DNA of 64,000 nt. It comes from Mesaphorura yosii. Taxonomy: Eukaryota > Arthropoda > Collembola > Poduromorpha > Tullbergiidae. The notes beneath the pieces were generated by a model, which made no database searches, was not told the origin of the DNA, and saw nothing but the letters and a program-made list of their open reading frames with translations. The position numbers and the translations under genes were made by a program. The stretch is from positions 1 to 64,000 of the forward strand of contig WIXG01000197.1 of NCBI GenBank assembly GCA_009869945.1. Direction: 5' to 3'. Numbering within the stretch: the first letter of the stretch is position 1; the number at the start of each line of letters is the position of its first letter. This document shows positions 1-12,738 of this stretch, one piece after another.

Positions 1-430
1 AAAGCTCGTGCAGCATTTTTGTAGACTAATTTGCACATATTCGTGTTCAGGGGAATGAGTAGGACAAGAGAAAATGAATTTCGCATATGGATGCTTGCCA
101 TCACCTCGGACGGGTCCCTTGTAAGTCTAGTGAACTAAGTATTAATTTTAAGTTTCATGGTAGATTCGGTTACTCTAAGTTTCACTTTAAATCAATAATG
201 CTATGGAATACTCTGCCAGATAATGTGAGAGAATGTAACACATTTCCACTTTTTAAGAAGCTGTTAAGAATATTTGATTCAAAAACAAGAAAAGGTAATT
301 AAAGAAACGCGCCACGGCTAAATTATATTAATCAAACATTGTAAGTCCAATAAATTGAGTTTTGTTTAAATTACACAAAACTTAGAATGTTAAACTGGAC
401 AATATTAACCAGCCAATAAATAAATAAATA
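1..430 (+). mobile_element. 3' remnant of a non-LTR (LINE) retrotransposon
   Basis: An open frame at 87-302 ends in a block around LWNTLPDNVREC followed by FPLFKKLLRIF. This is the hallmark tail found at the very C-terminus of many LINE reverse-transcriptase ORFs of the CR1/L2/Jockey type, where a hydrophobic 'lWNsLP' block precedes 'FKkxLk'. Upstream of 87 the same frame has stops (for example TAG and TGA near 57-80), while another frame stays open, so the copy looks frameshifted and dead. The frame ends in TAA at 300-302. It is followed by about 110 bp of AT-rich 3' UTR-like DNA and a simple (AATA)n tail at 415-430, as expected for a LINE 3' end. No reverse-transcriptase catalytic motif is present; the body would lie left of the window. 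The clade is not resolved. Confidence 0.6.
415..430 (+). repeat. (AATA)n tail of the LINE remnant
   Basis: Four tandem AATA units mark the likely 3' boundary of the retroelement copy. A matching target-site duplication could not be tested because the element's 5' end is outside the window. Confidence 0.55.
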
Positions 431-1968
431 CGAACTCAAACCCGCAAGAACGCCAGTCTTTACCTTATGCATACGTTCGGCCTATGGTTGGTGTTGACAT
501 AAATGAAAAAAAAATGGGGAAAGGTAATCATCACATCAAAAGGGATTTGTCATTCATGTCCGTTTCCGACACACGACCCTGCATAAGAAAAAAGTTGTGT
601 GCGTCCAGTCACCACGGCTGCCAACCATGACCGTTTAGTTTGTCCGATCAGTTAAGCAAATCAGATTGAAATTCGAACTTTCAAACATGAATCACATGTT
701 CCGTTTCGATTCGTTTAATTTTCCGCCGATTTGGTACGGAGTCAACTTACCGTAGCACACAAACATAATGCTCAACTTCATGAATCGTGCATTGAATTGT
801 GCTTGAATTCTCTGACAATATTTAATTATATTCGCATTTGTACGGATTGAGGAGAACCCGAAGCTCAAAAGCATGGCATGATTTCATGACAACAATTGTC
901 TGCAGTCTTGTGCGGCGCGAACTTCACTCCAGTTCTTTGTGGAAATAGTTTCGTTTATTGAATATGTAGAGAATTCGTGAATGGGACTTGCGGCGTTCAA
1001 TTACGAAATGAAAAAGATCAAAGACTGGTTTAATAAATGTCTAAGGGTGGTATAATAATAGAGTGCTAGAGGAAGTTGCGTGGCATATGCTCGTTCAAAG
1101 GCCCTTGTCAATCTTTTGTTGTCGATTGTTGCATGTATTAAAAGCATATTTGCTTTCGGGCTTTATCTTCAATAATCAATCCCCGTGCCCTTGCCTCGTG
1201 GCGTGAATGGTTGAGACAACAACATCAAAGAAGAACTCATTTCGTATTGATACAACTTGATGCAGCATCTGCCAGGAAATTTTATTCTAACTTTTGGTCA
1301 TCAACCAAGCTACGCGACGACGGGGTCCAGTCCACTGAAACTCTTTCCAAAATAGAACCTTTTAGACAATGAGCAAAGATAAAGCAAGGGGAAAGAGTGA
1401 CAGTGCACACGCTCCGGATCCAGTCCCAGTAATCACTGTCCTCGTCTTTCCTGTCGTTGCAGCAAATATTGTTCAGGAGCAGCGTTAATTGATCTCATAT
1501 TGTGTTGCCTATTCACACCCATGGGTCCGGAGGGTTCCGTATTCAGCTTTCACTTGAAAAGTATCGAAAGAAGATTCGTCTTATCGGTTTAACTCATCAC
1601 CTCGGTTTAAACCGAATTCTGAGGAAAAAAACAAAGTAAAATTCGGACTAAATTCGTCATACGAGTCGCCAGAATTGGGCTCGGTATGCTTTATACATCA
1701 CTTCAGTGTGCCATGACTCATCTTCGCATCACACAACCACCGTATGAAGCATCAATGTCAGAGCACGTACTGCACTGCAACAGCCTCATAGCAAAATGCG
1801 CTGGTAATAACTTGTCTGTACCACCCTGGCTGCTTAGGAGTGTATGGAGGAGTATTTTAAACCCAAAGTCTGATTCCAGGTCGGAGTACCTACGAGCTTA
1901 AAATTAACATGAACCTGGGCGCCAGCTCAAGGAGCCTTAAAACAAAAGCTGAACCGCATGGAACTTAC
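431..1968. other. Non-coding stretch, probably intron of the secreted-protein gene
   Basis: No convincing coding exon is seen. If the signal-peptide exon at 1969-2053 is real, this lies within or downstream of its first intron. The strongest minus-strand acceptor is at 1619-1620, preceded by a long T-rich tract. Reading on from it in the required phase gives only 12 codons before a stop. A weaker acceptor near 805 would open a Cys-containing 20-codon frame ending at a good GTAAGT donor near 751. A perfect 12-bp palindrome, CGGTTTAAACCG, lies at about 1604-1615, beside that T-rich acceptor. Confidence 0.35.
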
Positions 1969-2053
1969 CTCTAAGGCCCGAGTCCATCAAGATGGTCTGC
2001 GGCAGGAGACACACGATGGCGACAAAAAAGACTATTGCCACAAGAGACTTCAT
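1969..2053 (-). CDS. First exon of an unidentified secreted protein (signal peptide)
   Basis: Read on the minus strand from the ATG at 2053, 28 codons encode MKSLVAIVFF, then VAIVCLLPQT, then ILMDSGLR. This is a textbook signal peptide: a basic n-region, a hydrophobic core of about 13 residues and a polar cleavage region. The exon stops exactly at a consensus donor (GAG|GTAAGT, donor at 1968-1967) in phase 1. Many small secreted proteins and neuropeptide precursors begin with such an exon. A TATA box lies about 45 bp upstream of the ATG, implying a very short 5' UTR. I do not recognise the family, and the downstream exons (left of 1969) could not be placed with confidence. Function is therefore unknown beyond likely secretion. 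Confidence 0.6.
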
Positions 2054-2094
2054 GTCGGGGAAGCCAAAGCAAAGTCACAGCCACAATGCAACGC

Positions 2095-2102
2095 TTTTAT
2101 AA
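2095..2102 (-). promoter_or_regulatory. TATA box of the secreted-protein gene
   Basis: TATAAAAG on the minus strand lies 42-49 bp upstream of the ATG at 2053. With the usual spacing of about 30 bp, transcription would start roughly 15 nt before the ATG. The pairing of a perfect TATA box, a signal-peptide ORF and a consensus donor supports a real promoter. Confidence 0.55.
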
Positions 2103-2608
2103 TCTGAAAAGGATAAAAAACGCACATTAATCATGGGTCGCATTGTTGAGCAGCGGCATATTGTGATCCTTAACTGCCACTATCAATGACAATCGACAAT
2201 GGACCATGCGCATCAAGAATCAGGCAAACAAGGAGCACACACTGTTTCTCAACAATAGTGTACATATCCTGAACTCAGGCACGGCCATGAATCATACAAG
2301 ACGTCGAAGTAAAATCTATGTGGCATCGGATCGTATCGCATCGCAATTTGCCCAAGCATTTATTTATAGAGTTACAAAGCCGTCTGGAGATTTGTTTTCC
2401 AACCCTTTCGTGCTTCTCTGTTTTCTTTTCTTTGAGACAAAAATCAAAAGCAGTTCATTATTTATAAAATGCTAATAATTCATATCTGCTCCGCGTCAGG
2501 GTTCACCCTTTTCTCCATGTTTCCGTACAGAGTACACCTTGAGACTCATAATCAGTTAATAATGCATGCTAGTTGATGGCTACACTCGGCAGTATTTACA
2601 TTTCACTT

Positions 2609-2641
2609 GTACGTGTACGTGTACGTGTACGCGTACGCGTA
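2609..2641. repeat. Short GTACGT tandem repeat
   Basis: Alternating GTACGT units grade into GCGTAC units over about 33 bp. The tract is self-complementary in part (GTAC and ACGT are palindromes) and could form hairpins. It looks like a small microsatellite. Confidence 0.7.
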
Positions 2642-5600
2642 GAAATGAGAGTAGTGAGCAGTGCAGTACAGTGGGAAAGGGTTAAGGGTTTAAATTTAAC
2701 TCTCTTTCACATCTCCGGTCTTTGAATGTATGTGTACGGTAATAAATTATCATGGGAAGCCCTCACAGTTCGCTTACTCTTTCTCTTCGTATTCTAAAGC
2801 CCAAGTTCAAGTTCTTGCTTCAGCAAAGCCCCTATAAATAGAGTTCTCATGCACTCGTGTTCCTAAGGGACTCACTTTGCTTAAGAGCAGGACTTAACTC
2901 CAGAAATAATATTATTAAACCAAAAAATTACTTAACATGCCCAGCGTATTGTGTATATCATTAAGCTGATAAAATAAGAAATTTTTAACAAGGTGCAGGG
3001 AAGCGAGAAAACTTGTCTCACAGCGGTGACCTGGACCGACTGACACATTCAGGCATTTCGCCCATATAAGGGCCATCATGAAGCGGACAAAAATAGCCAA
3101 ATGAGAATGGCAATGGAAATTATTGCTATGCAGGAGATAAGTACGGCGTATAATGCTAATAACGGCTATAATTATGCGTGCGATCATAATATTTTGATCT
3201 CTTATTATTAACGCTATTAATAGGGATTGCCATAATAATTAACGTCAGACTCAATTACTTTATCCCCTCTCCCGCGTCGCATTGCACGGTGAGACGGCCC
3301 AGGATCCGAAAATTGCCACGAGGTCATCGTAGATTGTAACGATGCAATAACATAACCTGTAATGTCTTTAAAAGGTAAACACAACACATTACTCTCGGTA
3401 CGCATACGCACGTAGTGAGCAACAACGGCAGGGCCAAGCCGAAGATAAAGGCGCAATTGCGGTTTTAAGATCCGTACAAAATTAAATGATTAAAATGCGA
3501 AGTTCAATGCATGATGCTGGTGTATAATGGGGGAATGGGCTATAAATGTGACATATCCACTCGGCAATGAATGAGTAATTTACATTAAATTAATACAGGT
3601 CATAATTTACACACATTCATAACGTGCACTTTCTAATTTCTGATGACTAACGCATGAATAGCAAAGCATGCGCCGATCTTTTTCAGGTCTCGAAAGTACT
3701 GAAAGAAGAGTGGAGTTGACTTCTTCACGGCTTTGTATGAAAAATTGTCTGTTAATGATTTTGCAGCTGCAATGAAATGCTTGGAAACTATGAACGGTGT
3801 TTGAAAATGCGTATTAATACGCACTGAAACCGAGGTAATCTCCTACAAAAATTATGTCATAACTCAATTATTTTTAGATTTATGTTACAATTTCTTAAAA
3901 CTACACTGCTCAGAGTTGGATTCTCAAATATTTCTCAAATTTGGGAAGCCATGACCGTGAAGTTAATGTCTCGAACTGGGAAAATTACGAACGTTTACGA
4001 AAAGTGAATGTTCCACGAGTACGATTATTTTCATGTTCGGCCCGTTTAAGAACAAATTTACCGAAATTCCAGGGCCGCGACCACGCCAGGCCAGACCGAG
4101 ACAGAGACTTCCGGGAAAATACATAGAAAATGGCTGGAAATCGGTTGCAGAATATTCCATTACCTCGTTCAGAGTTGCAGACTGGAATGAAGGCCAATAC
4201 AGCTTGTACGCGGTTGCTGAATGTAATGCCATATTTTATTACATTATTATGCTATTATTACGGCATGAATGTAATGTAATGTGGGAGATCCACAACGGCG
4301 CTGCACTCAAGTAATCCAGTTAATAGTATCAAGAAATGCAATAGCTGCAGTGCACTGCCTCGCAATGCGGTGTGGACTGGAAGGATACGCTGGAAAAAAT
4401 TCATTCAGACTGAGCGCAGTACCAGAACGCCAGTGGAGAAATGTAAACGGAAATGAACCATTTTGTGTGGTCGATCGTGGCCTTTAGCAGGTCATGGCGT
4501 CTACGCATTTCCTCAATCCATTTCCAGTGGAAAGCAAAAGATTTTTCACAAGTTGGACAAGACCTCAACTGCATACAAATGATGCCGTTAAAATCATGTT
4601 TTCGTCAAGAGAATCCGGTGCAAGTAATTGAACTTGAAAAGCCTGCATGCAGTTCACAATCTTTCTCCAATTTCCATTCTCCGAACCGAGTTCAAGTTCC
4701 GAGTGAGCATCTTAGGCACATTTGAATACCTACACGATTGATGAACAAAATTTCTCAATCACCCATTCCCCATCTTAAATCATAAATGATCTGTAATTTG
4801 AGGCTTTGGTAAAGGTAAACATAACTGACAGGTTTCACTTTAATGCCTATCAGCACCACGGCCGGTGGTGCAATAAAAAATCTTGGTTGTGTTCTCTTTT
4901 CTCCGAGAGTCCAGTCCAGTCCATTAACACTCACAAACAGTCTCAAGGGTTGAGAGGGAGTTCATTCTCAGTCAGCCCAATTATAAGTTTGTGACTCATT
5001 CTTGGTGCGCAGTCCCATTCGAAGGCTGACAACTCCATAATTAATTACACCTGCTCCTATTCGCCTTTGCTTGGTTAGCATCAATTTCCTTGTTCGAGAT
5101 CCAAGATCCTGCGACTCGTGAGTGGAATGCTGCAGGCTCCTGCGAATGGCTGGCAGTTGGCAGTGCCTTTGACATGATTTGACTGGTGCTTAAACCGACC
5201 TCACAGAATTAGTGAACAGCAATAATAGAATGAAACCTTGCACTCTGCATAATGAGATAACGAACAAACCAAAACTGTGGATTTTCGAGGCGAGGTCTTG
5301 CATTCGCGCTCGTGATGTCAGTGTCAATCACTCAACATTCACATTAGCATTAATTTGGATGAACATACATTTCAGACCAGTCCGGAATCGCCGCGTGCCG
5401 GGCTTGCCTGGTTGACTTTGGCAGCTTAGCATTCCAGGTCTGCGTTCGAAGATGAATAAATAAACAGTTGCATAATGGCAGCGTAACACCACAACACAAC
5501 TCTTAATGTCTAATGTCAATGCACTGAGTTGTGCTGGGATTCTGAATTGTATAATTTAAAATTCGCTGCTTCTATCCTACAAATGGAGGAATCTTGATGC

Positions 5601-8600
5601 GGAACTCTTGATGTGTATAATTAAAATTTCTGTACATAGATCAACAACATCTCTGAAATTCAAATTACAGGAGAGAGGAAGAGAACCGTATTATTACGGG
5701 AATAAGTTTTAATCTTCTCCATTTCGGCCCAGGTTAAGGAAACCATGAAAGCCTGAAGACAGAAAAGTCGACTGGTGGTCGAGGCTGCTGCTCATCCAGT
5801 CGAAATAAGATGAGAGCATAAGATGAAAGAGAAAATTAATATCTAATCTGCACTCTGTGCAGGGAGCGGGGGAGATGAAGAGAATGCAGAAATTGAATGA
5901 GAGCTGAGTATTTATGATTGTCATGGAATTAGACGGCGACGACGAACAAGACTCTTCAACTTCCTTCGTCTCCGTTTCATCACGGTGCAGGTTTCTTTCA
6001 TGTATTTAATGCCTGTATAAGAGCCTGGAACAAATTTCAGGTGCAGATAGCTTGAGTTGTTTGCAATATCATTTTTCCAATTTCAAGTCTGCGTTCCTCT
6101 GCCACGGCCAAGCGAAAAGCGAGGCATTGCAGAAAGTATAAAAGAAAGCATGAAAAGAAGATTGCACTCTCGCCAGGTACTTGTTTCGGCGTCGCTCCTT
6201 TCGTTTAGGTATTATGGTCCCATCATCCAGATTCCATGCTTCTGAGGCCGCCAACCTCCAGTGCAGATGCAGCAACCGTATAGTAGTATAAAGTTTTGCC
6301 TTGCACTGCCACCGCGGCTGCCGGTAGTGCCAGTGCAATTTTCGTATTTCATTTTGCAAGGTGAAAGACCAATTGTGAATTTCTAAACTTCAAATGATAC
6401 TCACAGACTTGTCATAACAGCGCACGCTTAATGCAGAATTCCGGAATCCGCCAACTTCATTTCATAACAATATCTCTGCCGGTGCAGTGCAGTGCTGCGT
6501 TCCTTGTCAACTTCTCGTTGTCGACTCGCTGTTATCTCGTTCCTCTGACTCTCTAATTGTGAAAGTGAAATCTTTCCGACGCACGACGCTTGCTGCTAAA
6601 TGCCTACGCTACGCTAAACTTTTCCAAGCGTTTGCATGTTTCGGTTGAAGCACCAGAGACACGGGCATGAACGATTCACTTCTAACTCCTTGGCATTGGC
6701 ATGTACAATTCCTACTCTCACTGTTCGCTACGTTTGTTGCTGATAAAAGTGATTGTCAGATTGTGCAGGGAAATCATTTTGATGTGTGTCTCGCATTTTG
6801 ACAGCAAAATCCTCGGCGCGCGATCCGATGTCGGATATCGCTCACAATTCAAAGTGGTGGTAAACCATGAATCATTATTATTCGTTTTGATGTCATGGCT
6901 TTTAACGAAGAACTTGAACAGAGTTCATTCCTTTCAAACTACGAAAGTGTGAATTCGGAGCCAAGAATGGAGAGCTCTTTCCGAAACAATTTGTAAACTA
7001 GACACCACAAACCATTTGAGCTCAAGAGTCGAGACTCGTGCCATCACAATCTTAACGCGACGTTTCTGCATCTTGAGAGCTTGCATTTATAATTAGATGG
7101 GATGTTCCATAAAAGAGTAATTTTCAACGCAGCAAACCAAATGACATGGAAAATTGTAGAAATGCACTTTGCACTCAAGTTCTTTGCAGTTTTTGTTTGT
7201 TACTCGATGCAAGATGCAACCTGAAAGAGCATTCATTAAAAGAAAGGCCTAGCCTTTCTTGTTCTTTACTATTTACTTTTACGGCTTTTATCATGACTGC
7301 AGAATTTTATGCATTGTCCAATTCGAAACCACACACAAAGTGCGTAATGAATATTTAAGAGAGATTGAACAAGCGTGATGCAAAATGCAAAGGGTGGTGC
7401 AGTGCAAGAAGATCGAGGGTCATAAAGAGGAGTCCAATTGACATTTTACGACCTCCGAGTGAGAACTTAAAAATTTACGCACTGACATCCAGTCTGTTTT
7501 ATTCCTGATGAACAGGCTGAATAAACGCATCCGTTGTGCTCCTCTCCAGTTCAATCGCAGATCTAAAATGCAGTGTGTTAACACGCTACTTCAATTATTA
7601 AGGTCTTGATTCTGAATTCTTACGAATAAACCAACTCAATAGCGCTTATCAAAGATACTGATGTAATCGTAAATGAGAATTTTCAGCTTGTTCAGCACTC
7701 TTGGCTCTAATTTCCCACAAATACTATTCTCACCACCAGTACAATCTGAAACTTATCTACTGCCTTCATGATCTTTCTCTTCCGTAAACAATAATTAGAT
7801 TTCTATTTTCCGTGATCATCGTAATCGACTTCTGTTGGCTGGAGGGCGCGGAAGCGAAATTAGATTGCATAAGCAGAATCCTAACGCTTAGGCAGCACCC
7901 TGCTATAAGATATCTCGAAATGAGCTAATGCGTAACTGATAGAGTTTCAAACCATGTGCTATGCAATTAAAAATGAGCAAAATCAGTCCCACAAATTCAG
8001 ATTCGAGTTGAACGCTGGCTAATTTTGCACTTATGCCAAGGGCAAGTGTCGGGGGACAGTTATAAAAAGTACAACTTGAGAAAATCAGCCTAAAAATACC
8101 TGGCTTTACAGCTACTATAAATAGCTAAATTCATGCACGAAAATGGGCACCGGCCCCACCGCCTCATTTAATAAAACCACGAAAGAATGTACCTTTTTAC
8201 TAGTAAGTAAACTTTGGCATAATAAACTTTATGCTGCGCAGTGCGGCACTCGGCTGTATGGCGGTGTGCTGGGTCCTCCAAGAGAACATGAAAATATTTC
8301 CCAAATAAGGAAGGTTAACAATTTCATAAATATTTAAGGATAAGGCATAGAAAAACAAAAGGGGGAAAAGTAAAAGGAAAAGACGATCATGAGGCACTGC
8401 CACAGGAAAATGATGACTTTACGAAAAAAGAACTAGCATGGCAGAGAGCACACCAGAGCCGAGAAAGATCATTATGGATGGCTTGCTATTCATTTGCCTT
8501 TCCTTCCACGCCACGCACCTTGTTAAAATTTGTTACTCGGAAAGTTGCCTACCACACCTGCATCAGAGGTTCTTGAAGTCATGGACTGTCTCGTGACCGT

Positions 8601-11600
8601 TAATTTTTGCCATGCATACTCGTCTTCGTTGTCGTCAAAATTGCTCGAGCTATGGACTGAAAAGAGGCTTGGTTTAGAGCATCTCAATACAGTGTATAAA
8701 AGTGTAAAACTTGTTGAAATTACTAGAGTTAATTGTGAATAGAATTCTGGCTTGGCTTGGCAGATTGTAATTACTGGAACTCATGCAGCAGCCTATCTCG
8801 CCTGAGTGCATCAGTCGAGTTGTGGTTTCTTGAATACATAGCACGTGCTATTGTACTTGAGCATACTGAAGTGAAGGAGTTGAGATTTCTGGGATGTTTT
8901 AGAAAGTGCAAACACCTCATCGTCGACTGCAGATTTGCTGCGCGCAAAGTTAACACATTTTCCACAAAATCAAAAACCAGAAGCAGAAAATTTGTAGAAA
9001 GAATTATTAAGTGTGGTCTCCTTCCAATGATGATAAATGCACTTGTATTTGAACCTAACACGCAACTTGCACAACTTGGTCTCGTTTTCCTGGTTCTCTG
9101 TTTCATCCTGTTCGTTGCGCACACGCAGTTCACGAACTCTACGAGGAAATTTTTCTTAAAATGTGCGTAAACAAAACACAAATATTAAGAAATTCTGACT
9201 TGTGTCAAGAATTGCTTTGACGACGTGCTCATACACTTGAAAATCCGAAGTCATGCAGGATTTCCCTCGCCAAATTGGGTTCTGTTCTATTTTAAAGTGA
9301 TTATCGGGATTGAACCAAATTAACGCACAGAAAGTGATTTTGGTTCCGAAGCATGACAATCACTGCACGATGGTAAGCAAGAAATGTAGTGTTTGCTAAT
9401 TTCGTGGAGACGATGCATAAAATGGAACAAACTCTCCAAATGCTCAAGCGCAAAGGAAAACTTACTTGGCAACGATAATGAGGTGTCTTTGTCTCGGAAG
9501 CATCCAAATTTCAGATAGCGACAGCAAAACCTCCTTTATTTTCGGTAGCTCCGTTAACAAAGTCGAAAGAAATAAGGAATTTTCGTCTCATAGAGTTGGG
9601 TCCAAGTAAAGCATGACTCTGTCAGTAGACGATGTGTTTTTCCGCCGCGTCGTAACTGGCTGAATGAGGAGAAATGACAAGGGCGATGGTTGCTGCGCTG
9701 CTAGCGTCGCGCGGCTATCTTGTATCCAACTTGAGATTGCACAGGGTAATAATATAATAGGGAAATAGGCAAAACTTTCCTTTGTCGTATTTTCACATTT
9801 ACTTTTATTCAAACGAAAACAAATTCACATTGCACATTACACAGCTGAGACTCGTCGGTTCGCGTTCTGGTCCGTCCGCTCTTAAAATACTTTGCGAAAG
9901 AGTTTGTCCTCATAAAAATAAAGAAGCGTGCGTGAAGATGTACTCTGGACCGTATTGTTACCGTCAGTTATTACGTACAAAGTATAGACACAAATTCTCA
10001 ATGTCGAGTCGAGTATTACGACGCAAGCAGTGCTTAAAGTTTGCAACTCGCAAGTCTTTGGTGATATCATAAATAGTACAAACACTGCAGGTCCACCCAA
10101 AAAAATTCGAAGGATGAGCAGTTGTAGCTTGGGCAGTTGGTTGAAGATGACACACACTTGATAATTGGCACATTAAGGAGCACAAACAAGATCACTAGTC
10201 AGTGCTTAAACTCTCGCTTGATAATTGTCCTCTTAATCCAGTTAGAGTGAAGGAGAGCGTAAGCCGATGAAGATGAGACATGAAATAGCGTCAACAGGGC
10301 CGTCGCCTTGTGCGAAAATGAATGTCTTCAGTCTTTTGAAGATGTGATGGTGGCGATTAGTAGCGTTTTATGAACTGAAAATCGTCAGTAAAACAACATG
10401 TGTAAACGTATCAACAACACGAAAACATGCATTAATTATACTAATCTTGTCCTTCTAATGCGCGGCTGCTGGTCACGGTCTATTTGAAGACCTTGTGAGT
10501 GTATTATCTCATCTTGCCGTGCCGTGCGAGATTAGCCTAGATTCGTTTCTCACAACTCGAATGAAATCAATTCCCGTCACGACCAAGAAACTTACAATTT
10601 ATGCCGTTCAAGGGGCAATGTGTCGCAATCGCAAATTTCGTACTGCGGCGGAAACGTGTGTCAGCAATGATCAACGGAGAAAGCGCGTGCAGTGCAAAAA
10701 TTGTGCGTTGAAGTTTCGATGAAACAAGGTAGTGTCAGTCTGCTGTATAACCGGATAAAAATAGACACAGATGTGATCTCCTCGACTGCATGTGGTAAAC
10801 TGAAAGCTGATTCAGATGAAAGTGAGCTTTTGTACAAGAGAATCTTTCATGGCGAGGGTTTCCTGACTCTGCTACCATGACACACCAGTTACTGCACGGC
10901 TTGGTAGGGGTAAATCAAGACACGCTTACGCTCACGAGACAAGAGACGAGTCAGCCCCGGACTCTACTCACACAGTACTTGGACCTGAAACTATTCTGTG
11001 GCATAATGTACTTTAGCATTTAGTGCTGGATGTTATAGACAACTTTCGCTTTCGCATGGCACGTTCCTTGATAGTTGGAGAATGCATTTCGCGAATTCAA
11101 AATTTTAATTATCACTAACCAGCTAAAATTCTTTATTTTGGTTATGAAACCAACTTAGCTTTAATTTATGCTTTGGCGTGGTATGTCTTGTGTTTCAGGT
11201 TCCCAGTTGTGAGTTGACAGGAGGTGTTGATAGGGTTTCATTTATTGATATGAAATTAAGGACTTGCTTGCTTTTTTTTTTACTCTGCGCTGTGTATATC
11301 CCAAGTATTCCTCCAGCAAAAATGGAACAACGCACGTTGAATAAGTCATAAGTTGCTTCCTCTCTTTCTTTGTTTTAGATTGATTTATTTGGACAAGCTA
11401 AAACTGAAAGCCATGAGAAAGTTCGCATTTCACGTTTCCATACATATGTAAACAGTGTGAGACAGTACGCTAGATATTCGTGGAGGAGATGGATCGGTCT
11501 AAATTGACTGGTCGACAAATACTGCTTAAATAGTGGGAGCTTCTCTTGCACACCTTTAGATTCCAATTGCTTTTCCGGCTACATAAAACGCGATACCTGA

Positions 11601-12718
11601 ACAAGGTATTGAATAATCAATACGTGCGAGTTCTGAATCTTGTGACGTGCTTTGATCGAATATATTTAAGCCTTCAAGCGCCGTAAACATCACACACCAA
11701 CAATGGTGATAGTTGAGAATTATTAATTTTTGTTGCTGGAACCGTGCGAGAAAAGTTGACTACTGCCATTGTGCTGTCAGAATTCAATATTTAGAAAAGT
11801 TGTTGCAAGCATCGCTGCAAGCATTGGCAGGGTAGAAAAGTTTAATTTAACCCAGGCAAGGCAGGTTCCTTCTGTCGTCTCTTTCTCGCGCAGAGGCGGA
11901 AGTACAAAACATGAAAATTAAAAATTTATCAAGCTCGAAAGTTTCTCCCCTGAAGACGAAAAGTTTGCGAGAAGCGGAGGAGAATTCGCAAGAGTGGAGC
12001 GTTGTGCTTTTGCGGTTATTTGTATTGAGGCTATAAAAGTTGGTGCACCGAATAAGACGAAATTCGTGATTCGATTCCAGACCGAATAATAAATGGATGA
12101 ATTAAAGTGCACAATGCGTAATAAAGTTCATGACCAAAACATTCATGACAATTACATGCTCCATAGTCTCTTACCCAGTCCGCGTATCTTAATCTTTGGT
12201 CATTCCATTAAATGGGAGTGGGTTTGATGTTCCTGACTACGAGCATGACTTGGACAGAAAAATGGGCTTGGTCCACTCTGGACCGAGCACGCATGCAGTC
12301 TGTAAAAATGTAACATGAAGCAAATGATTCACCAACGAACAAGTGCTCGATTTGTCATTGAATGTTCACCTACTTTAACAATGACCCCAATTTTGAGTTT
12401 ATTTGGCATCTTCTGCGATTTGCTAGTCGAGATTCTAAATGTACAATTTGGGATTTTTCTGGAGAGATTATTTTTACGACCAGCTTGTCTTGTTTTTTCT
12501 GACGTTCTCATTCTCAGCAAGCACTTTATGTAGCTTCTGCTTCTGTTCCCGAGCCAGTGAACAACACGAATGAAAAGGATTTGTCATTGTCGTGTTAGAG
12601 TTATTAAGCACGATTTGTCTCTGCTCATAAATGAGGCATAGATACGAACTCTTCCATCTTCTTCCACTTTTGTGTCTTGAGGAGTGCGTACCGAAATCAA
12701 AGATCAAGGTTACGAGCA

Positions 12719-12738
12719 CAGGCCAGGCCAGGCCAGGC
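12719..12738. repeat. Short GGCCA tandem repeat
   Basis: Three adjacent copies of GGCCA, a small GC-rich island in AT-rich DNA. A related GGCCA-containing stretch occurs near 4085-4100. Confidence 0.6.

Noticed and set aside
8757-9181. Overlapping 136-137 codon frames on both strands
   Set aside because: Open on both strands in AT-rich intergenic DNA with no domain, signal peptide or flanking splice sites. Likely chance.
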